From Vicingaceae bacterium (GTDB taxonomy: Bacteria > Bacteroidota > Bacteroidia > Flavobacteriales_E > Vicingaceae): a stretch of 64,000 nucleotides of DNA. The position numbers and the translations under genes are program-made. Position 1 is the first letter of the stretch. The number at the start of each line of letters is the position of its first letter. The notes below the pieces were generated by a model. It ran no database searches. It saw nothing but the letters and a program-made list of their open reading frames with translations, and was not told where the DNA came from. This document shows, one piece after another, positions 10,107 through 18,415 of the stretch. The stretch lies in assembly GCA_018402765.1 (NCBI GenBank), contig JAGYIE010000003.1, forward strand, positions 186,001 through 250,000, given 5' to 3'.

Positions 10107-11510
10107 ATGAATTATAATCGACTCCATCAGCAACATATTGAACAACTAATATCTATGTGTTCAGTGCATCATCTTACAGAAGATACTGAAGCAATACTCT
10201 TTTATTCAAAAGATTATACAGAAGATCTTTCGTTTGAGCCTGAAATTGTTCTTAAGCCTAAAAGTGTTGATGAGATTAGTAAAGTTTTAGAATATTGCAA
10301 CAGTAATGCAATTCCCATTACACCTAGAGGCGCAGGGACAGGTTTAAGCGGAGGAGCTCTTCCTGTTAAAGGAGGGGTTTTGCTTTCGACCGAACTTTTG
10401 AATAACATTATTCAGATTGACGAAGATAATCTCCAAGTAATAACTGAGCCTGGAGTAATTACTGAGCTTTTGCAGAATGCAGTAAAGGAAAAGGGATTCT
10501 TTTATCCACCTGACCCTGCAAGTAGAGGAACTTGCTTTATAGGAGGTAATGTTGCTGAAAATTCTGGAGGACCGAAAGCTGTGAAGTATGGAGTTGTTAA
10601 AGATTATGTGCTGAATCTCGAAATGGTATTGCCCTCAGGAGAAATTATTTGGACAGGTGCTAACGTTTTAAAAAATTCTACAGGATATAATTTAACTCAG
10701 CTTATAGTTGGAAGTGAAGGTACATTAGGAATCGTAACTAAGATAGTTCTTCGGTTAATTCCTCATCCTAAATTTGATGCACTACTTTTAGTTTCGTTTA
10801 ATTCTGTAAATGAAGCTGCTAAGGCAGTTTCTGCAATATTCAAAGCAGGTGTAACTCCTTCGGCATTGGAATTAATGGAGCGAGATGCAATAGTTATGGC
10901 ACAGCAGTTTATAGATGACTTTTCATTGACATTATCTGATACAACTGAAGCCCACTTATTAATAGAAGTAGATGGAAATAATGAGTCAGTGCTGATGGAC
11001 GAAATGGAACTTATCTATAATACACTTGAGCAATTTGACTGTGGAGAAGTGTTGATGGCCGATAGTGAGAGCCAAAAGACAAATTTGTGGAGGTTACGTC
11101 GAGTTGTGGGAGAAGCAGTGAAAAAACAGTCGATTTACAAAGAAGAAGATACTGTTGTGCCTAGAGCTGCCTTACCTGAACTTTTGAAAGTGGTAAAAGG
11201 AATTGGGACTGAGTATGGATTTAGATCTGTTTGTTATGGACATGCAGGAGATGGAAATCTTCATATTAATATATTGAAAGATCAACTTTCAGACGAATTT
11301 TGGAACACAGAATTAAACAAAGCCATAAGAGAGCTTTTTCAAGAAGTAAAACGATTAGGAGGAACAATATCTGGAGAACATGGCATTGGTTTAGTCCAAA
11401 AGGACTATATGGATATTGTGTTTAATACTACTCAGATTGAATTGATGAAGGGTATTAAAAAGGTGTTCGATCCTAATGGTATTATGAACCCAGATAAAAT
11501 ATGGGTTTAA
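10107..11510 (+). CDS. glcD: FAD-binding oxidase, glycolate/D-lactate dehydrogenase type (GlcD-like)
   Basis: The protein has 467 residues. The N-terminal PCMH-type FAD domain shows the flavin-binding stretch TPRGAGTGLSGGALPVKGG (~residues 71-89) and GNVAENSGGPKAVKYGVVKDY (~148-168). The C-terminal cap has the metal/substrate motifs HAGDGNLHINIL and SGEHGIGLVQKDYM. This is the layout of GlcD, D-lactate dehydrogenase (Dld/LDHD) and D-2-hydroxyglutarate dehydrogenase, which oxidise a 2-hydroxy acid and pass electrons onward. No GlcE or GlcF partner is adjacent, so a stand-alone D-lactate or related dehydrogenase is as likely as true glycolate oxidase. It is monocistronic between a terminator and a convergent gene. 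Confidence 0.88.
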   Translation: MNYNRLHQQHIEQLISMCSVHHLTEDTEAILFYSKDYTEDLSFEPEIVLKPKSVDEISKVLEYCNSNAIPITPRGAGTGLSGGALPVKGGVLLSTELLNNIIQIDEDNLQVITEPGVITELLQNAVKEKGFFYPPDPASRGTCFIGGNVAENSGGPKAVKYGVVKDYVLNLEMVLPSGEIIWTGANVLKNSTGYNLTQLIVGSEGTLGIVTKIVLRLIPHPKFDALLLVSFNSVNEAAKAVSAIFKAGVTPSALELMERDAIVMAQQFIDDFSLTLSDTTEAHLLIEVDGNNESVLMDEMELIYNTLEQFDCGEVLMADSESQKTNLWRLRRVVGEAVKKQSIYKEEDTVVPRAALPELLKVVKGIGTEYGFRSVCYGHAGDGNLHINILKDQLSDEFWNTELNKAIRELFQEVKRLGGTISGEHGIGLVQKDYMDIVFNTTQIELMKGIKKVFDPNGIMNPDKIWV

Positions 11511-11554
11511 GCCTATATTGGTCCTGTAAGCGTGAAGTTTTTTGTTTAATTAAC

Positions 11555-12883
11555 CTACTTTGTCAAAATTATTTTCTTCGTGGTTATATTATTTATTGAT
11601 TTTACAGAAATGAAATAGATGCCCGGAGAATGGGAAGATAAATCAAAATCGACAGTTTTATGTATTGGATAAATCTCTTCTACTATTTGCCCTGTAAAAG
11701 ATTGAATGGTAATTAAAGAAACCTCTAAATCTTTAGGAATTGATATATTTAGTACACCGTTTGTTGGGTTAGGGTAAAGCGTAAAGCTTTCTTTCTTGTT
11801 TTCTTGAATAGATGTGGTAATGCAGGAGTCAAAACGAATCGTAAATACTTCTGAATTCACATTACACCCGCTCGTAGCATTTACATAAAAGTGGTAAGGC
11901 TCATTTAGTTTAAATGATCCATTTGGAATAAGCTTGAAATAGCTGATTCCATTTGTAGTAACCACTGTTGCATTGTATTTATTACTGTCAAGAGTAATAG
12001 CAGCTGGATTAATTCCTGCAGTACCTTTGAATTGAAAGTGCACGGTGTCATTGATACAAAAAGTCGTGTCATAGCCTTGGTTATAATTTATTTCAGAAAT
12101 TATAACAGGAGGAAAATTATTTGTAAGATAGAATAATGACCAAACTCTATGAGTCTTACTAAGTAAAGTTTGATTCCTGTATTCTTCTATTTCCACGCTC
12201 AACAAAAGTGGTGAACTAGCTACGCTCGCCTTTAAAATACCTGTAGAAGAATCCAAAGAGCAAAATTGGTTGATTCCAAAAGGATTCTTAGTAGAATATC
12301 CAATCTGGAAACTACCTGGAGGCTGAGTTAATTTGTAAACTAAGCTGTCTCCATCAGGATCTATAGAATGAAGATTGTAGCTACAAATATTATTAGTGGT
12401 AGTTAGGTATTTTGGAACATTAATAATTTTAGGAGAACTGTTAGAAATTGAGCCAACGCCATTAATAACTATACCCTTTCTATTATTTGAATAAACTACG
12501 TTTGTGTAATAATTATGATTAATTAAATCTAAAAAAAGAGTAAAATCTGAACAACCATTAACAGGAAAAGTAAAGTTTCCTGAGAAGCTAGTTTTGGACA
12601 TTGGTGAAGGAAGCAAACTACAAGCTGGTGGAAGTGCGATGGTGTTCATTTGATTATAGATACTAAATCTTCCTGCATTGCCACAGAGACTAAAAACATC
12701 AAAGCTTACACTATCTGGAGGGGACGCAGCAAAGTCATAAAACTCTAAATTAAACTCATAAGTTCTTCCTGAAATGTGCTTAAAGGAAATATCGTATCCA
12801 TTAAAGTGAGAAGCATTAACAGATGAAGTTAAAAGTAAAATTGATAGCGATATAAATATTTTGTTTGATAAATACTTAAGCAT
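11555..12883 (-). CDS. T9SS type-A cargo protein with the giant protein's N-terminal module
   Basis: This 442-residue protein has a signal peptide (FISLSILLLTSSVNA|SHFNGYD) and a C-terminal type-A sorting domain (FTLYPNPTNGVLNIS...SPGIYFISVKS...KKIILTK). The mature N-terminus is related to that of the giant gene at 2801: A-(T/S)-H-(Y/F)-x-G-x-(E/D)-I, then DxDxDSLVY, then an EEYRNQ/VEAYRCGQ segment and a following PPVI/PPLI. It therefore looks like a stand-alone version of that module, about 330 residues, without the long repeat stalk. It should end up on the outer surface or be released. The function is unknown. It is transcribed toward the FAD oxidase gene; the 44-base gap between the convergent stops has no clear terminator. 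Confidence 0.82.
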   Translation of the reverse strand: MLKYLSNKIFISLSILLLTSSVNASHFNGYDISFKHISGRTYEFNLEFYDFAASPPDSVSFDVFSLCGNAGRFSIYNQMNTIALPPACSLLPSPMSKTSFSGNFTFPVNGCSDFTLFLDLINHNYYTNVVYSNNRKGIVINGVGSISNSSPKIINVPKYLTTTNNICSYNLHSIDPDGDSLVYKLTQPPGSFQIGYSTKNPFGINQFCSLDSSTGILKASVASSPLLLSVEIEEYRNQTLLSKTHRVWSLFYLTNNFPPVIISEINYNQGYDTTFCINDTVHFQFKGTAGINPAAITLDSNKYNATVVTTNGISYFKLIPNGSFKLNEPYHFYVNATSGCNVNSEVFTIRFDSCITTSIQENKKESFTLYPNPTNGVLNISIPKDLEVSLITIQSFTGQIVEEIYPIHKTVDFDLSSHSPGIYFISVKSINNITTKKIILTK

Positions 12884-12936
12884 ATAGAACGGTTTCTTTA
12901 CAGACGAAGTTATTTCTGCTTAAGTTGCAACTCAGC

Positions 12937-12969
12937 AAAAAAAAAGCAGCAAGTTTTATACTTGCTGCT
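12937..12969 (-). terminator. Terminator after tRNA-Leu
   Basis: On the minus strand AGCAGCAAG (12969-12961) pairs with CTTGCTGCT (12953-12945) around a 7-base loop, followed by nine T. It begins two bases after the encoded CCA of tRNA-Leu. Confidence 0.88.
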
Positions 12970-12970
12970 T

Positions 12971-13057
12971 TGGTGCCCCGAACGGGACTCGAACCTGCAC
13001 ATCCATACGGACACATGGCCCTCAACCATGCCTGTCTACCAGTTTCAGCACCGGGGC
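12971..13057 (-). tRNA. tRNA-Leu (anticodon GAG)
   Basis: The minus-strand sequence folds as a class-II tRNA: acceptor GCCCCGG pairs with TCGGGGC, D-arm CTGGTAGAC, anticodon stem CATGG/CCATG around TTGAGGG (anticodon GAG), a long variable arm (TGTCCGTATGGATGTGCA region), T-loop GTTCGAGTC, and an encoded 3' CCA. It reads CUC and CUU leucine codons. A hairpin and a weak promoter-like element separate it from tRNA-Lys, so it may be transcribed separately. Confidence 0.96.
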
Positions 13058-13067
13058 AATTTTTGTC

Positions 13068-13096
13068 TAAAGTTAGACGATTTTGCTTAAATCAAA
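13068..13096 (-). promoter_or_regulatory. Possible own promoter of tRNA-Leu
   Basis: On the minus strand TTTG (13096-13093) is followed after 17 bases by TAACTTTA (13075-13068), one base off the -7 consensus, 10 bases before the tRNA. The -7 box sits in a small palindrome, GTCTAA-AG-TTAGAC (13065-13078). Confidence 0.35.
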
Positions 13097-13126
13097 AAAA
13101 GGACGAATAAAATATTCGTCCTTTTT
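13096..13126. terminator. Hairpin between the two tRNA genes (bidirectional terminator shape)
   Basis: GGACGAATA (13101-13109) pairs with TATTCGTCC (13113-13121), extended by a run of five A against five T. On the minus strand it follows tRNA-Lys by three bases and is trailed by seven T, so most tRNA-Lys transcripts could end here. Confidence 0.8.
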
Positions 13127-13129
13127 CTG

Positions 13130-13202
13130 TGACTTGTCTGGGGTTCGAACCCAGGACCCCATCCTTAAAAGGGATGTGCTCTACCAGCTGAGCTAACAAG
13201 TC
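13130..13202 (-). tRNA. tRNA-Lys (anticodon TTT), no encoded CCA
   Basis: A 73-base class-I tRNA on the minus strand: acceptor GACTTGT pairs perfectly with ACAAGTC, D-arm GCTC-AGCTGGTA-GAGC, anticodon stem CATCC/GGATG around CTTTTAA (anticodon TTT), T-arm CTGGG-TTCGAAC-CCCAG, discriminator A at 13130. The next bases are CAG, so the CCA tail must be added by the nucleotidyltransferase, unlike the neighbouring tRNA-Leu. Confidence 0.97.
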
Positions 13203-13221
13203 CTGCTTTGGTAAGCGGATG

Positions 13222-13252
13222 CAAATATAAAACGATTATTCAAACTGACAAA
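13222..13252 (-). promoter_or_regulatory. Strong consensus promoter of tRNA-Lys
   Basis: On the minus strand TTTG (13252-13249) is followed after exactly 19 bases by TATATTTG (13229-13222). Both boxes match the Bacteroidota -33/-7 consensus and the spacing is ideal. The mature tRNA starts about 20 bases downstream. This is the best promoter in the window. Confidence 0.75.
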
Positions 13253-13314
13253 GCTAAAATAAAGGATTTTTGAAATTATTTTATCTTTTTTTTAACTCTT
13301 TTTAATTCAGCAAT

Positions 13315-14478
13315 TTATTGAATTATTTTGGATCTTTCAAAAGGCTTATTTCGATCGAAGAGGTAGCGATAGGTGCAAAGAGTGCGCAATTTATGTCCCC
13401 CTAAATTCTCAATAACATGAATCATCTTCGGATTGAAGTCGCCAATCCAAGTAATCACCACATCTTTATACTTGTTTTTTAGGGCTACTTGCTTTTTTAT
13501 ATTGTTAAAAAGAGCTCCTTCTAATCCTTTACTTTGGTGATCGGGATCAATCCCAAATGCCAAACCAAAGAACGTATTACAAACCCCCATTTTTTGGTAC
13601 ATTAGGAATTTTAGCTTTCCAATCCAATTGAAATTATCTCCAATTCGTTTAAAAATTTGATTAATTTCAGGTAATGCTATAAAAAATCCTACAGGAACAC
13701 CTTCATAATATGCAAAATGGATTAAGTCTTCATCAAGTATGGGCTTAATGGTTTTCATGATCGTCATCGCTTGTTTTTGTTCCATAGATCTGAAAGCTTC
13801 ATGTTTTACCCACGCTCTATTGTAAATGGTTCTGAAGTCCTCTGCATATGCATTAAGGTTAGACTTGTCAATAATTTTAAAGCTATATCCCGGAGTTTGT
13901 GCAATTCTGTTCGCTTTATCGATTAATACTTCAGCTAATGGATCAATTACATTTCGAGTATAGATATATTGTTCATAATAGACTTTAAACCCATAATTTT
14001 CAAAAAATGGCACATAATAGTCAGGATTATAATTTTGACAATAGTAAGGTGCTGCAGAAAAATTTTCGGTAACTAATCCCCAATACTTATCTTTTTCACC
14101 GAAATTAATGGGTCCATCCATAGCTTCAATTCCTCTTTCTTCTAGCCATTTTTTTCCTGTGTCAAATAGTAAGAATGCTGCTTCTTGATTATTGATACAT
14201 TCAAAAAATCCAATTCCTCCAGTTGGTTGCTTGAAACTTTTGGCAGTTCGTTTATTTATAAAAGCAGCTATTCGGCCGACTGTTTTTCCTGCTTCATTTA
14301 CTATTATCCAACGAATAGCCTCTCCATGACGAAAGTATTTATTGGACTTTTTATCAAAAACTTTCTCGATATCTTGTCGCAAATGTGGAACCCAGTTTGG
14401 ATCATTTTTGTAAAGCGAATTGGGGAAATCTAAAAATGCTTTTGTATTTTTTTTGTCGTTAACTTCAAGAATCTTCAT
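13315..14478 (-). CDS. GNAT-like acetyltransferase family protein
   Basis: The 387-residue protein begins MKILEVNDKKNTKAFLDFP and contains FPNSLYKNDPNWVPHLR, VGRIAAFINKR, a central DGPINFGEKDKYWGL segment and a C-terminal part (GVPVGFFIALPEINQIF, GIDPDHQSKGLEGALFNNI) that resembles the acetyl-CoA-binding half of GNAT folds. It belongs to a family common in Bacteroidota, usually annotated as hypothetical or GNAT-like. No signal peptide is present. It is divergent from the SDR gene. Substrate and reaction are unknown, and I base the GNAT label on the GxxxG-type pattern only. Confidence 0.65.
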   Translation of the reverse strand: MKILEVNDKKNTKAFLDFPNSLYKNDPNWVPHLRQDIEKVFDKKSNKYFRHGEAIRWIIVNEAGKTVGRIAAFINKRTAKSFKQPTGGIGFFECINNQEAAFLLFDTGKKWLEERGIEAMDGPINFGEKDKYWGLVTENFSAAPYYCQNYNPDYYVPFFENYGFKVYYEQYIYTRNVIDPLAEVLIDKANRIAQTPGYSFKIIDKSNLNAYAEDFRTIYNRAWVKHEAFRSMEQKQAMTIMKTIKPILDEDLIHFAYYEGVPVGFFIALPEINQIFKRIGDNFNWIGKLKFLMYQKMGVCNTFFGLAFGIDPDHQSKGLEGALFNNIKKQVALKNKYKDVVITWIGDFNPKMIHVIENLGGHKLRTLCTYRYLFDRNKPFERSKIIQ

Positions 14479-14530
14479 TGGAAGTGTACATTTACGTTAG
14501 TATTTCAACTAGCAAAGAAATACACTTTAT

Positions 14531-14548
14531 CTTTATTTTCAAATAAAG
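14531..14548. promoter_or_regulatory. AT-rich palindrome in front of the SDR gene
   Basis: CTTTATTT-TC-AAATAAAG is a perfect inverted repeat ending 7 bases before the ATG at 14556, and it overlaps a near-consensus -7 box (TATCTTTA, 14527-14534). It may be an operator, or chance in AT-rich sequence. Confidence 0.25.
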
Positions 14549-14555
14549 TAATACT

Positions 14556-15371
14556 ATGAAAGGTAAGGTTGTCATCGTTACAGGCGCAACATCAGGAATT
14601 GGAAAAGCTACAGCTGCTCATTTTGGGACACATGGGAGCAAGGTGGTCGTGGTTGCAAGAAACACAGAAAATGTTTCTTCAACTGTAGATGAATTTACTT
14701 CTCGTTCGATTGATTGCATAGGTGTAGTTGCGGATGTAAGTATTAAAGAGGACTGTAAACGAATAGTAGATGAGTCTATTAAAGCCTTTAAAACAGTTGA
14801 TGTCTTGGTTAATAACGCAGGAATATCGATGAGGGCTCTGTTTGTAGATGCAGATATAAGTGTAATTGAAAAGTTGATGCAAGTAAACTTTTGGGGAACT
14901 GTTTATACCACAAAGTATGCGTTGCCATATATTTTGAAAAATGGAGGTTCAATAATAGGCGTATCCTCCGTAGGAGGTTTAATTGGATTGCCTGCTAGAA
15001 CAGGTTATTCTGCTTCTAAATATGCGATGCAAGGATTTTTAAATGCTTTGCGGGCAGAAAATAAAAAATCAGGTTTGCATGTAATGGTTGCTTGTCCAGG
15101 ATTTACGTCCTCAAATATTCGGAATACTGCATTAACAGCAGATGGAACTCCTCAAGGGAAATCTCCTAGAGAAGAGGGAAAGATGATGAGCGCAGAGCGG
15201 GTTGCTGAATACATCTACAATGGAGTGATCAAGCGTAAGCGAACGGTAACGATGACATTAGACGGTTTGCTGATAAGAGCAATTGGTAGGGTTTTTCCAA
15301 AGTTATTTGAACGTGCAGTCTATAATACTATGGCTAAAGAGCCAGATTCTCCATTTGAAAAATTAGATTAA
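14556..15371 (+). CDS. Short-chain dehydrogenase/reductase (SDR)
   Basis: This 271-residue protein is a classical SDR. The Rossmann motif TGATSGIG lies at residues 9-16, the NNAG motif near residue 88, the catalytic Ser in SSVGGLIGLP, and the Tyr-xxx-Lys pair in GYSASKYAMQGF. A segment toward the C-terminus (RVAEYIYNGVIKRKRTVTM) resembles that of membrane-associated DHRS7-like SDRs. It should reduce or oxidise a carbonyl or hydroxyl group using NAD(P). The stop codon abuts the aroK start with no spacer, so the two are translationally coupled. The substrate cannot be deduced. Confidence 0.9.
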   Translation: MKGKVVIVTGATSGIGKATAAHFGTHGSKVVVVARNTENVSSTVDEFTSRSIDCIGVVADVSIKEDCKRIVDESIKAFKTVDVLVNNAGISMRALFVDADISVIEKLMQVNFWGTVYTTKYALPYILKNGGSIIGVSSVGGLIGLPARTGYSASKYAMQGFLNALRAENKKSGLHVMVACPGFTSSNIRNTALTADGTPQGKSPREEGKMMSAERVAEYIYNGVIKRKRTVTMTLDGLLIRAIGRVFPKLFERAVYNTMAKEPDSPFEKLD

Positions 15372-15869
15372 ATGAAGTTATTCTTCCTTGGTTTTATGGG
15401 GTCTGGAAAATCTAAATTGGGTAAAAAAGTTGCCAAACAACTTAATTTACCTTTTTTTGATTTAGATCACGAAATAGAAGTAGAAGAGGGTCTAACTATT
15501 CTGCAACTTTTTCAAGAGAGGGGAGAGGCTATGTTTAGGCAGTTGGAAGCACAGAAACTCGCTAACCTAATTATCAATAATGAGTCTTTTGTGCTATCTA
15601 CCGGAGGTGGAACACCTTGCTTTTTACAAAATATGTCGCTGATGAATCAATCAGGTACAACCATTTATTTGAATGTATCTACTGATATATTATTTGGACG
15701 ATTAAAGACTGGCAGAATTAAACGGCCATTAATCGCCAATCTTTCTGATGAAGAATTGCGGCTCTTTATCGATAGCAGTTTAAATAAAAGAACGGACTTT
15801 TATAATCAAGCCTCAATAATTGCTGATGAGGCCAATCTGACAGCCAAAAAAATAATTGAACTTATTTAA
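15372..15869 (+). CDS. aroK: Shikimate kinase
   Basis: The 165-residue protein has the P-loop GFMGSGKS at residues 7-14, the shikimate-binding FFDLDHEIE (Asp of the DxD), a FRQLE segment (shikimate-binding Arg), and the STGGGTPCF motif near residues 77-85. It phosphorylates shikimate at the 3-OH on the route to aromatic amino acids. The length is typical. The ATG follows the SDR stop directly. Its last eight bases overlap the end of the convergent phosphoribosyltransferase gene. Confidence 0.93.
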   Translation: MKLFFLGFMGSGKSKLGKKVAKQLNLPFFDLDHEIEVEEGLTILQLFQERGEAMFRQLEAQKLANLIINNESFVLSTGGGTPCFLQNMSLMNQSGTTIYLNVSTDILFGRLKTGRIKRPLIANLSDEELRLFIDSSLNKRTDFYNQASIIADEANLTAKKIIELI

Positions 15870-16371
15870 GGTAAACGTTATGTTTTCCCTTTACATTGAA
15901 TGTTACTTCTACGTGGTTTTTTAATGTGGTCGATAAAGAAGTGCCCACATAATTTGCATGAATTGGAAATCTTCGGTGATTTCGATTAACTAAAACAGCA
16001 GTAGATAATTTACGAATAGGGCCATTCAAAAAGTAATTAACTCCATAAATCAAAGTTCTACCTGAGTTTAGCACATCGTCTACTACTATGATAACTTTAT
16101 CAGAAAGGTCTTTTTCATGAAGTGTTAATTCTATTTTACTATCAATAGGTAGTTCTTTATTGATTTTTAATTCTACTAATTTGATCTTTATTTTTGAGAT
16201 TCGCTGAAGTGTGTCACTGAGCAGTTCTGCAAATTCATATCCCCTAGAAGCTATTCCCGCTAGGATTATTTCTTTCTCCGTGTGGTTGTCCTCATAAATT
16301 TGATAAGCGATCCGATTCACCTTTTGAATGATTTTTTCGTTATCCAGAATAAGTGTTTTGGTTGTTGCCAT
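15862..16371 (-). CDS. Phosphoribosyltransferase (PyrR-like)
   Basis: The 169-residue protein has the PRPP-binding loop VIIVVDDVLNSGRTLIYGV near residues 93-111 and the GIASRGYEFAELL segment of type-I phosphoribosyltransferases. The fold and length resemble PyrR (uracil phosphoribosyltransferase / pyrimidine regulator), but no pyrimidine gene is nearby, so a general purine/pyrimidine PRTase is also possible. It ends eight bases inside aroK on the opposite strand. It has its own -7 box (TAAATTTG) just after the methyltransferase gene. Confidence 0.82.
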   Translation of the reverse strand: MATTKTLILDNEKIIQKVNRIAYQIYEDNHTEKEIILAGIASRGYEFAELLSDTLQRISKIKIKLVELKINKELPIDSKIELTLHEKDLSDKVIIVVDDVLNSGRTLIYGVNYFLNGPIRKLSTAVLVNRNHRRFPIHANYVGTSLSTTLKNHVEVTFNVKGKHNVYLK

Positions 16372-16387
16372 ATCAAATAATTGAATT

Positions 16388-16395
16388 CAAATTTA
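16388..16395 (-). promoter_or_regulatory. -7 promoter box of the PRTase gene
   Basis: On the minus strand TAAATTTG (16395-16388) matches TAnnTTTG, 16 bases before the ATG at 16371. It lies in the 27-base gap after the methyltransferase stop, so the PRTase gene can be transcribed separately. Confidence 0.4.
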
Positions 16396-16398
16396 ACT

Positions 16399-16983
16399 TT
16401 ATTTCTGAAGAATAATAAATAATTCTCTCCCTGATCTCGGTTTAATGCTGTTGTAACTTTCCTCCATTGTTCGTACTTCAAATAATTCATTAAAATAACC
16501 AATATATTCTTCTCTAGTTCCGCCAAAGGGAGGGGCATCTACTCCAAAATCTTCGCTCCAAAGTAAACCAACTAATTTCCCATCTGGATTAAGAAGTTGA
16601 TGTGTTTTTTCAGCGTACTGTTTCCTTAAATTCCTGTCAATTGCACAAAAGAATGTTTGCTCTACGATTAAATCAAATTGGTCTTCTAGTTCAAAATAGT
16701 TGCCTTCAATTAAGTACCTCTCATCAATTGATGGATTATTTTTTTTGAAATTAGCCAATGCTGTAGGCGATAAATCGATGAGGTAAGAATTGGTAAACCC
16801 ATTTTCATGTAAGTATGCGAGTTCATAGGCATTTCCACCACCTGGAATTAAGATTTTCTGCGTTTTATCTTCTAGTTGGTCTATGTACGCTTTTAAAGCT
16901 GGGCTAACTCCGCCTAAGTCCCAACCTGTGCTTCCTTCTTGATAGCGACTATCCCAATAATTTTTATCTAAAGCTGCCTTCAT
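16399..16983 (-). CDS. TPMT-family SAM-dependent methyltransferase
   Basis: The 194-residue protein starts with the thiopurine S-methyltransferase family signature YWDSRYQEGSTGWDLGG and continues with the SAM-binding motif ILIPGGGNAYELAYL (~residues 44-58) and a VEQTFFCAID segment. Such proteins methylate thiols, halides or selenols. The start codon overlaps the rlmD stop by four bases (ATGA), giving tight translational coupling with rlmD. The physiological substrate is unknown. Confidence 0.87.
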   Translation of the reverse strand: MKAALDKNYWDSRYQEGSTGWDLGGVSPALKAYIDQLEDKTQKILIPGGGNAYELAYLHENGFTNSYLIDLSPTALANFKKNNPSIDERYLIEGNYFELEDQFDLIVEQTFFCAIDRNLRKQYAEKTHQLLNPDGKLVGLLWSEDFGVDAPPFGGTREEYIGYFNELFEVRTMEESYNSIKPRSGRELFIILQK

Positions 16984-18410
16984 TTTCTTTCTAATAAAAC
17001 TACATTTTCAATATGGTGCGTATGCGGAAACATATCTACTGCTTGAACCTTCACCACTTTGTACTTTACATCTAAAGCTTGTAGATCCCTAGCTTGAGTA
17101 GCAGGATTGCAACTTACATATACAATACGCTTAGGGTTCATTTCTAGCATTCGCTCTATTACGGATGGGTGCATGCCTGCTCTTGGTGGATCAGTAATGA
17201 TTACATCAGCTGAACCATTATCTGCCACAAATTCAGCCGTTAGTACATCCTTCATATCACCCGCATAAAATATGGTATTGGCGATTCCATTCAATCTTGA
17301 ATTGTGCTTGGCATCTTCAATTGCTTCAGGGACATATTCTACTCCAACAACTTTTTTAGCCGATTTGGCTATATAATTTGCAATTGTTCCCGTTCCTGTA
17401 TATAAGTCATATACTGTTTGGTTAGGTTCAATGTCTGCAAACTTTGCTGTAATATGGTAAAGATTTTCTGCTTGCTCAGAGTTGGTTTGATAAAAAGATT
17501 TAGGGCCAACTTTAAACTGAATCTTCTTCGATGGGTCTTGGAAGTCAGTCATTGCCTCAAGCATGTGATCGTTTCCTTTAAAAGTAATTACTTCTTGATC
17601 GCCAATAGTATCATTCGCTTTACCATTAATCACATACAATAAACTAGTTATTTCAGGGAATTTATCAGCTAAATGCTGCATTAAACCAATTCTATTTTCT
17701 TTTTCTTCTTGAAAGAAAACAACGATCACCATTAGTTCACCTGTTGAAGATGTTCTAATAATGAGATTTCTTAAAAGTCCATGCTGATCACGAATATCAA
17801 AAAAAGTTAGCTGATGTGCTAATGCATAAGCTTTAACCGCTAGTCTAATTTGATTGGATGGGTCAGCTTGTAAGTAACAGTGATTAATATCTAAAACCTT
17901 ATCAAATCTCCCTGGTACATGAAATCCCAATCCATTTTGATCCAATTCATTTTCTTCAGTTATTTCATCTTCAGTAAACCACCGTTTGTTAGAAAAGGTA
18001 AATTCTAATTTATTCCTGTAGTAAGTTGTCTTAGGGGCGCCTAGGATAGGTTCAAATTCAGGAAGTTCTATTTTAGCCAACCGTTCTAAATTGTCTTTTA
18101 CTTGTTTGGCTTTGTAGCCCAATTGATCCTCGTAAGAAATGAATTGCCATTTACAACCACCGCAAGTGCCAAAATGCTCACAAAAAGGCTCAACCCTTTT
18201 GTCTGAGTATGAATGAAATTTGATTGCTTTGCCTTCTACGTAATTTCTTTTTTTTTTGGTGACTTGTATGTCAACTACATCACCAGGAACGGCATTACTT
18301 AAAAAGATAACCAAATCGTCTACTTTTGCTAGCGTCTTACCTTCAGCTACAGCATCCAAAACCGTTACCTTTTCCATGATTGGAATGTGTTTTCTAATTC
18401 TTCTTCCCAT
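16980..18410 (-). CDS. rlmD: 23S rRNA (uracil-5-)-methyltransferase RlmD
   Basis: The 476-residue protein begins MGRRIRKH, the usual start of Bacteroidota RlmD. A TRAM domain comes first, then the [4Fe-4S] cysteines C77, C83 and C86 (CEHFGTCGGCKW) plus one near INHCYLQ, the SAM motif VYDLYTGTGTIA, the DPPRAGMHP motif and the catalytic Cys in VYVSCNPATQARDL. It methylates C5 of a 23S rRNA uridine, U1939 in E. coli for RlmD; paralogues such as RlmCD share all these motifs. A -7 box (TAATTTTG) ends only five bases before the ATG, suggesting a nearly leaderless mRNA. It overlaps the next gene by four bases. Confidence 0.93.
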   Translation of the reverse strand: MGRRIRKHIPIMEKVTVLDAVAEGKTLAKVDDLVIFLSNAVPGDVVDIQVTKKKRNYVEGKAIKFHSYSDKRVEPFCEHFGTCGGCKWQFISYEDQLGYKAKQVKDNLERLAKIELPEFEPILGAPKTTYYRNKLEFTFSNKRWFTEDEITEENELDQNGLGFHVPGRFDKVLDINHCYLQADPSNQIRLAVKAYALAHQLTFFDIRDQHGLLRNLIIRTSSTGELMVIVVFFQEEKENRIGLMQHLADKFPEITSLLYVINGKANDTIGDQEVITFKGNDHMLEAMTDFQDPSKKIQFKVGPKSFYQTNSEQAENLYHITAKFADIEPNQTVYDLYTGTGTIANYIAKSAKKVVGVEYVPEAIEDAKHNSRLNGIANTIFYAGDMKDVLTAEFVADNGSADVIITDPPRAGMHPSVIERMLEMNPKRIVYVSCNPATQARDLQALDVKYKVVKVQAVDMFPHTHHIENVVLLERK

Positions 18411-18415
18411 GTGGG

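Noticed and set aside
12925-13110. 61-codon open frame on the plus strand
   Set aside because: It is the antisense of tRNA-Leu and the terminator.
15862-15869. Eight-base overlap of aroK and the PRTase gene as a possible error
   Set aside because: Both proteins end at their usual lengths; short tail-to-tail overlaps are common.
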